A stretch of 64,000 bases of DNA from contig CP000875.1 in the NCBI GenBank assembly GCA_000018565.1, forward strand, positions 1,751,199 to 1,815,198, given 5' to 3'. A program made the translations under genes and the position numbers. Below, piece after piece: positions 59,142-64,000 of this stretch. This DNA comes from Herpetosiphon aurantiacus DSM 785 (GTDB lineage Bacteria; Chloroflexota; Chloroflexia; Chloroflexales; Herpetosiphonaceae). The notes under the pieces were generated by a model. The model was not told the DNA's origin and made no database searches. It was given only the letters and a program-made list of their open reading frames with translations. Within the stretch, counting starts at the first letter, position 1, and each line of letters opens with the position of its first letter.

Positions 59142-60176
59142 TTATTTCGTAAGATCGGCGGCAGCTTGGGCCATAATCGGAATAATTTCCCCGAATTGGG
59201 CAAAACGGGCATCTTTGGTTTGGCCACGTTGATAGCGGGCATAAATTTGGGCCAAAATCACGACTAAACGATAGAGACCAAGCACATGATAATAGCGAAT
59301 ATGGCTTACATCGCGGCCTGAACGCTCAGCATAGCGTGCGACCAACTCGTCACGGGTGGCAAATCGCCCATCTGTCGGCATCATCGCTACTGCTTGCAAG
59401 GCTGGCGGATCATCGGGCTGGCTCCAATAACACAGTAACGTGCCCAAATCGGCCAATGGCTCGCCCAAGGTACACATATCCCAATCGAACACCGCGATCA
59501 ATTGGCTGGGATCGTTTTGGCGAAACATCACATTATCAAGTTTGTAGTCGTTGTGGACGAGGGTTGGGGCTGAGGCTGGTGGTTGTTGCTCGCAAAGCCA
59601 AGCGTAAACATTCTCCATCGCTGGCAGATCATCGGTTTTAGCTTTGTTCCAGCGCTCATACCAGCCAACAACTTGACGTAAGATAAAACCGTCAGGTTTG
59701 CCGATATGACTCAAGCCAATCATTGAATAATCGACAGCATGCAGATCAGCGAGGGTATCGACGAGTGCTAAACTGAGGGCACGCGGCGCTTCGGGAGTAT
59801 TAAATTGATGCGGCAATTCACGCCGAACAACCGTACCATGGCGGCGCTCCATAATAAAAAATGGTGCACCAATGATTTCAGGTTCGTTGCAGAATAAAAA
59901 GGTTTGGGGAGCCTGAGCAAAGGCCGGATGTAATTGCGATAAGACCCGATATTCGCGGCCCATATCGTGGGCTGAAGGAGCAACTGGGCCAAGTGGCGGG
60001 CGACGCAGCACATATTCATAATGACCATAATCAAGCAGATAGGTCAAGTTGGCAGCGCCACCACCAAACTGGCGTACAGTCAAGGGCTGGCTAGCACCAG
60101 GCAACTTATCGTATAAATAATCGGCTAAAGCTGATTCATTCAACTGTTCATCAGGCCGAACTTGAATCGTATCCAT
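59142..60176 (-). CDS. Aminoglycoside-phosphotransferase-fold kinase (ACAD10/11-type partner)
   Basis: A 344-residue kinase-like fold protein. The catalytic loop HNDYKLDNVMF (about 207-217) and the metal DFG-equivalent FDWDMCTLGEPLADLG are intact. The N-terminal lobe has QFGGGAANLTYLL. It lies 29 bp downstream of an acyl-CoA dehydrogenase gene, mirroring the fused kinase-dehydrogenase proteins ACAD10 and ACAD11. It probably phosphorylates a hydroxy-acyl-CoA in breakdown of 4-hydroxy acids; this is inference from that analogy. Confidence 0.85.
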   Translation of the reverse strand: MDTIQVRPDEQLNESALADYLYDKLPGASQPLTVRQFGGGAANLTYLLDYGHYEYVLRRPPLGPVAPSAHDMGREYRVLSQLHPAFAQAPQTFLFCNEPEIIGAPFFIMERRHGTVVRRELPHQFNTPEAPRALSLALVDTLADLHAVDYSMIGLSHIGKPDGFILRQVVGWYERWNKAKTDDLPAMENVYAWLCEQQPPASAPTLVHNDYKLDNVMFRQNDPSQLIAVFDWDMCTLGEPLADLGTLLCYWSQPDDPPALQAVAMMPTDGRFATRDELVARYAERSGRDVSHIRYYHVLGLYRLVVILAQIYARYQRGQTKDARFAQFGEIIPIMAQAAADLTK

Positions 60177-60205
60177 GGGTTGTACCTCGGGACACTACAC
60201 GCAAA

Positions 60206-61423
60206 CTAGACTTTGCGCTCAGGATAACCGTAACGCTTCAAGATTTCACGGGCTACGACCATTTTATGCACTTCATCTGGCCCATCGTAAATGCGTGATG
60301 CCCGCCCTTGCCGCCACATAAAGGCCAGCGGCGTATCATCAGAAACGCCCAAACCGCCATGAACTTGAATTGCCCGATCAAGCACGTTCATCAGCATGGC
60401 GGCAACGCTAAATTTAATTAATGAGATATCGATGCGAGCTGATTTAGCTCCAGCTTGATCAATTTGCCAAGCAGCATGCAACACACTCAAGCGAGCAGCT
60501 TGAATTTCAGCAGCACTTTCGGCGATCCAATGTTGCACCACTTGCTTATCGGCCAACGGCCCGCCAAATGCCACGCGCTTGGTGCTATACTCGCACATTA
60601 AATCGAACGCTCGTTGAGCCTGCCCAAGCCAGCGCATACAATGGTGAATGCGGCCTGGGCCAAGTCGAGTTTGGGCGATAGCAAAGCCTTGTCCACGCTT
60701 GCCAAGCAGATTTTCGGCGGGCACGTGTACATCGGTATATTCAATTTCCCAGTGGCCGCCGCCTGTGGTATGGCCCATCACCGAAATTGGCCGCACTAGG
60801 GTTAAGCCAGGGGTTTCGGCTGGCACAATAATTTGGCTATAGCGCAAATGGGTCGGAGCATCAGGGTCGGTCATGGCCATAACGATGCCAAAGCCTGCGC
60901 CATTGGCATTAGTGCTATACCACTTGCGCCCGTTGATCACCCACTGATCATCAACTAATTCGGCAGTTGTCTGGAGCAAGGTTGGGTCGGCTCCGCTGAC
61001 ATCTGGCTCGGTCATGCTGAAAAATGAGCGTACAGCGCCTTGTTGCAAGGGCCAAAAAAAGTGCTCGTGCTGAGCCGCTGTGCCGTAGTGCCAGAGAATT
61101 TCGGCATTGCCACTATCAGGCGCATTCGAGCCAAAAATGCGCGGGGCAAAATACGAGCGCCCAATAATTTCGTTGAGCAGCCCATATTCCATAATTGAGA
61201 GGCCCATGCCGCCAGCCTCGCGTGGCAAATGGCCCGCCCACAAACCCAATTCCTTAACTTCAGCTTGTAACTGCTTGATCTCAGGGTGATCCTCGGAGCA
61301 AGCAGGATAGGCTTTTTCGTCGTAATCGAACCATGCTTGCTCGTTGGGATAGACCTTTTCGCGCAAAAATTGGCTAATTTGTTCGCGCATTGCCGCAATA
61401 TGACTGGGAATTGCAAAATCCAT
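60206..61423 (-). CDS. Acyl-CoA dehydrogenase (ACAD10/11-like)
   Basis: A 405-residue flavoenzyme. It shows FFSMTEPDVSGADPTLLQ in the middle domain, GHTTGGGHWEIEYTDVHVPA and LGPGRIHHCMRWLGQAQRAF in the FAD site, VQHWIAESAAEIQAARL, and the C-terminal RIYDGPDEVHKMVVAREIL. These signatures fit the ACAD10/11-like group. AAGGAG precedes the ATG. It is the first gene of a two-gene operon with the kinase. Confidence 0.92.
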   Translation of the reverse strand: MDFAIPSHIAAMREQISQFLREKVYPNEQAWFDYDEKAYPACSEDHPEIKQLQAEVKELGLWAGHLPREAGGMGLSIMEYGLLNEIIGRSYFAPRIFGSNAPDSGNAEILWHYGTAAQHEHFFWPLQQGAVRSFFSMTEPDVSGADPTLLQTTAELVDDQWVINGRKWYSTNANGAGFGIVMAMTDPDAPTHLRYSQIIVPAETPGLTLVRPISVMGHTTGGGHWEIEYTDVHVPAENLLGKRGQGFAIAQTRLGPGRIHHCMRWLGQAQRAFDLMCEYSTKRVAFGGPLADKQVVQHWIAESAAEIQAARLSVLHAAWQIDQAGAKSARIDISLIKFSVAAMLMNVLDRAIQVHGGLGVSDDTPLAFMWRQGRASRIYDGPDEVHKMVVAREILKRYGYPERKV

Positions 61424-61453
61424 GGGCTTCGTTGCTCCTTGGTGGGGTGGGCC

Positions 61454-62581
61454 TTATTTGGCCCACGACATCCCTGAATCGACATCAAACAAGTCGCGCC
61501 GAATATCGACTGGTTGGCTGAGGCTGGGCGTGCTGCCCTCAATCGTGAGATCGGCAATCGAGAGCGTGACTTGATCGCTAATCGTGAAAAAGGCTAGTTT
61601 TGTGCCATCAGGCGACCATGTGGCTTGGCGCGAACGTCCGGTGCTGGTGAGCTTAATGGGAGCACTGCGTACTTTGCCGTTGGTATCGGGGGCGGGCACG
61701 ATAAACACATCACTATAGCCATTTTCGCTTTTGGTGAAGGTCAGCCATTTGCCATCAGGCGAGAAGGACGGATCAATCGCACCTTTAAAGGTATCTTCGC
61801 TTGGCCCTTGCAGCACCCCATACTCATCGTTGCCACCAGGTAGATCAAGCACCGCGTAGCCCAGCTGGATCTCAGCAGCCTCGCAGCCAAAGCAGCGTTC
61901 GGCTTGGCTATAGACAATCATCGTGCCATCATCAGACCAGGTTGGGTGGCTCAAATCGGTATCTGCTTGGACAAAGCGTTGGAAACTAGCCTCAGGAAAT
62001 TGGCCTGTGCCGATGCGGCGAGTGCCATAGATGTATAGCGAAAGCGGATATTCTTGGTAGCCGCCGCCAACATCGCGTGGTGTTTGGGCTTGCGAAACAT
62101 AACTGAGAAACTGCCCATCAGGCGACCAACGCGGATAAAACGCCCAACGCAGGGTTTGAATATGATCTTCCGAGCGGGCAGCGATATTGGTTGGTTCGTT
62201 ATTCGTGACCTGCTGTTTGTTGGAGCCATTGGCATTCATCACCCAAATATCGGCGAAACTCTCTTCGCGCTGAATATAGGCGATTTTGCTCCCATCGGGC
62301 GACCAACTGGGCTGGTATTTTTTGTGCGATGTGGTGATGCGTCGAGCCTCAGTGCCTTCGTGAACCCAAATATCACCCGAGCCGTTTTCGACCCGCACGA
62401 ACAGCAATTTGCCTGGCACATTGCTTTGATTTTCGACCACAATTTGGGTGGCTTGGGTTTCATCGACCGCTGGTTGGGCTTGATTCGTGGGGAGTGGCTG
62501 CATGGTTGGCAGGGCTGAGCCTGCTTCGCTACAGGCGGCTAACAAACACAGTAGGATCAACAAATAGAACGAACGTCTCAC
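61454..62581 (-). CDS. TolB-like WD40/PD40 beta-propeller lipoprotein
   Basis: A 375-residue protein from GTG 62581; TGAGG lies 6 nt upstream, and a TTG at 62593 is an alternative. The lipobox is LCLLAAC. At least five PD40/TolB repeats follow: WSPDGSKIAYI, WSPDGQFLSYV, WSDDGTMIVYS, FSPDGKWLTFT and WSPDGTKLAFF. They would form a six-bladed propeller on the cell surface. Its ligand is unknown. The kinase-like lipid gene lies 25 bp upstream on the same strand. Confidence 0.87.
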   Translation of the reverse strand: MRRSFYLLILLCLLAACSEAGSALPTMQPLPTNQAQPAVDETQATQIVVENQSNVPGKLLFVRVENGSGDIWVHEGTEARRITTSHKKYQPSWSPDGSKIAYIQREESFADIWVMNANGSNKQQVTNNEPTNIAARSEDHIQTLRWAFYPRWSPDGQFLSYVSQAQTPRDVGGGYQEYPLSLYIYGTRRIGTGQFPEASFQRFVQADTDLSHPTWSDDGTMIVYSQAERCFGCEAAEIQLGYAVLDLPGGNDEYGVLQGPSEDTFKGAIDPSFSPDGKWLTFTKSENGYSDVFIVPAPDTNGKVRSAPIKLTSTGRSRQATWSPDGTKLAFFTISDQVTLSIADLTIEGSTPSLSQPVDIRRDLFDVDSGMSWAK

Positions 62582-62606
62582 ACAGAACCTCAATCTGGCT
62601 ATAGGG

Positions 62607-63500
62607 TTAGTTGATTTCAGTGGTACGCGGTAAGAGTACGCGCAGCGTTTGCGGAACCACCCGAAAGGTCATGGGTGTTGTGCCAATCGCATCGCCATCG
62701 ACTTGAATTGGCAAAGGCTTGGAGCAGGCAATCTCGATCTCACGAGCTTGCACATACTCTAAGCCTTGGATCACGCCATAGCCACGGAACAAAATTCCAG
62801 CTAGCAATTTAGGGGCATCAAGGGCACTATCGCCCATCATGGTACAAACATCGAGCATACCATCGCGCATGGCTGCCCGATAGGCAATATTCAACACACC
62901 ACCATACAGCCGTGAGTTGCTAATTAACACAAACAGGGCATTGCCCTTGAGCGGCTGGCCATCAAGGCTAATGCGGGTGCGCGTGCCTCGCAAGCGCCAA
63001 AGCACAGGCAAGCTTTTGATCACATAGGCCAAGCGGCCTAAGCGTTTTTTATCAGCCGAATGGACTTCGCGGGTAATTGCTGCATCTAAGCCAACGCCTG
63101 CCATCAGCAAAAAATAGCGCTCATTAGCTTGGCCAACATCAACCAACTCAACATGGCCATCAGCCAATTGGCGAGCTGCATGCAATGGATTGAGCGATTG
63201 TTGTAGTTCGCGAACCCACACATTGCCTGTGCCAACTGGCAAGGCTCCCAGCGCGGTATCAGTGCCAACGAGGCCATTCATGACCTCGTTGATCGTGCCA
63301 TCGCCGCCAGCCGCCACAATTAAATCGTTGCGTTTGGCTTCTTCGCGGGCAAAACTGGTAGCATCGCCAGCCTTGCGAGTTTCGCGTAACCGCACTTGCC
63401 AGCCTTGGTTGCTGCGCCATTCAGTGATGCCTTGGGCGATGGCGCGGCGTTGGTGGGCATTGCCGGCATTTGGATTAAGAATGACTGTTACACGTTTCAT
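62607..63500 (-). CDS. Diacylglycerol kinase-family lipid kinase (YegS-like)
   Basis: A 297-residue DAGK_cat protein. It has NPNAGNAHQRRAIA at the N-terminus, the GGDGTINEVMNGLVG nucleotide site (about 66-80) and PVGTGNVWVRELQ. The C-terminal domain has VDGDAIGTTPMTFRVVP. These enzymes phosphorylate diacylglycerol, sphingosine or related lipids. The ATG overlaps the stop of the response regulator gene by 4 bp, so the two are translated together. Confidence 0.9.
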   Translation of the reverse strand: MKRVTVILNPNAGNAHQRRAIAQGITEWRSNQGWQVRLRETRKAGDATSFAREEAKRNDLIVAAGGDGTINEVMNGLVGTDTALGALPVGTGNVWVRELQQSLNPLHAARQLADGHVELVDVGQANERYFLLMAGVGLDAAITREVHSADKKRLGRLAYVIKSLPVLWRLRGTRTRISLDGQPLKGNALFVLISNSRLYGGVLNIAYRAAMRDGMLDVCTMMGDSALDAPKLLAGILFRGYGVIQGLEYVQAREIEIACSKPLPIQVDGDAIGTTPMTFRVVPQTLRVLLPRTTEIN

Positions 63501-64000
63501 TCGTCGTCGTTATCATCATCATTATTAAAATTCAGTGCTGCCTGTGCTCCGCGACGTTCGATACTTTCAAGCAAGGTTGCTGGCGTTTCGATCCAGCCAC
63601 GACGCAGGGCGTATAGCACCGCTTGGGTTCGATCATTCAGCGAAAGCTTGCGCAAAATCGATGAAATATGGTTTTTGACGGTTTGGGTGCTAATTTTGAG
63701 CGCATCGGCGATATCTTTGTTGGTTGCACCGCTGGCAATATGCTCTAGCACCTCAATTTCACGGTCGCTCAACGGCGAGAACAAACTAATATCGAGGTCT
63801 GGCTCGGCTACGATGCCAGTTTGCAAACCACGAAACTGGGTCAAAATCCGATCAGCGACCCGTGGATCTTCAAACATTACATCGTTGATCACATATTCGC
63901 CACGAGCGACGCGCCGCAAGACAGTTGCCAAGGTTTTGGGGCTAATTTCCTTGGAATAATAGGCGGCGGCTCCAGCGCGTAAGGCGTTGAAGGCATGCTC
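63497..64000 (-). CDS. NarL-type response regulator, 5' end outside window
   Basis: The frame is open to the window edge. The visible 167 codons begin EHAFNALRAGAAAYYSKEI, the last helix and strand of a receiver domain with its conserved Lys. A linker with VARGEYVINDVMFEDPRV leads to a LuxR HTH (LSDREIEVLEHIASGATNKDIA and STQTVKNHISSILRKL). An Asp/Asn-rich tail ends the protein (NFNNDDDNDDE). It probably pairs with a histidine kinase lying beyond the window. Confidence 0.88.
   Translation of the reverse strand, partial: EHAFNALRAGAAAYYSKEISPKTLATVLRRVARGEYVINDVMFEDPRVADRILTQFRGLQTGIVAEPDLDISLFSPLSDREIEVLEHIASGATNKDIADALKISTQTVKNHISSILRKLSLNDRTQAVLYALRRGWIETPATLLESIERRGAQAALNFNNDDDNDDE

Overview
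The window looks like chromosome of a Chloroflexota bacterium, most likely a Herpetosiphon-type filamentous glider. This is an inference from the protein families: MalT-like LuxR regulators beside zinc-free MDR dehydrogenases, a CHAT protease with an ECF-type sigma factor, phasins with C-terminal helical repeats, SUKH-3 proteins, and many secreted beta-helix, TolB-like and lipoprotein products. Promoters with clear TTGACA/TATAAT-like boxes and AAGGAG ribosome binding sites are common. No database search was possible.

Layout. 1-9.5 kb: the end of a ferredoxin-adenylate cyclase fusion, a MalT-like regulator with a small partner gene and two tandem quinone-oxidoreductase-type dehydrogenases, then a GNAT enzyme, an HNH nuclease, a hydrolase and a DUF899 protein. 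9.7-18.2 kb: an esterase, a flavin-binding PNPOx-like protein, dnaN, a serine-hydrolase lipoprotein, two tRNA-Ser genes, a secreted beta-helix protein and an internally duplicated unknown protein. 18.2-24.9 kb: kynA, a large secreted trefoil/beta-helix protein behind a 32-bp palindromic operator, an HxlR regulator divergent from a RibD-like reductase and DUF2277 gene, an SH3 lipoprotein and an unknown protein. 25-32.8 kb: a complete mannitol-type PTS operon (MtlR regulator, separate IIC, IIB and IIA, an HPr-Enzyme I fusion, and a large MDR dehydrogenase in place of MtlD). 32.9-41.1 kb: a glycosyltransferase and HD hydrolase, an anti-sigma/sigma/CHAT-TPR protease row, and a divergent zinc metalloprotease. 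41.2-48 kb: a nitrogen-oxide-linked module (a multi-spanning membrane protein, a DUF1858/DUF2249 protein, a small membrane protein, a Rieske protein and NarK) that is visibly decaying. An IS605-type TnpB element interrupts one gene and single in-frame stops break two others. 48-51.5 kb: DinB, two SUKH-3 genes and two phasin-like genes behind a palindromic promoter. 51.6-59 kb: pgeF, yggS and an EBO-type gene cluster. 59-64 kb: a kinase-like phosphotransferase with an acyl-CoA dehydrogenase, a TolB-like lipoprotein, a diacylglycerol kinase-like gene and a NarL-type response regulator that runs off the window.

The most interesting points are: the CRISPR-free CHAT protease/sigma/anti-sigma row next to a CLCA-like metalloprotease; the EBO-like cluster; the TnpB insertion that can be undone in silico to restore an in-frame gene; a promoter/operator module shared by mtlR and mtlA; and several near-perfect operator palindromes whose regulators are not all identified.
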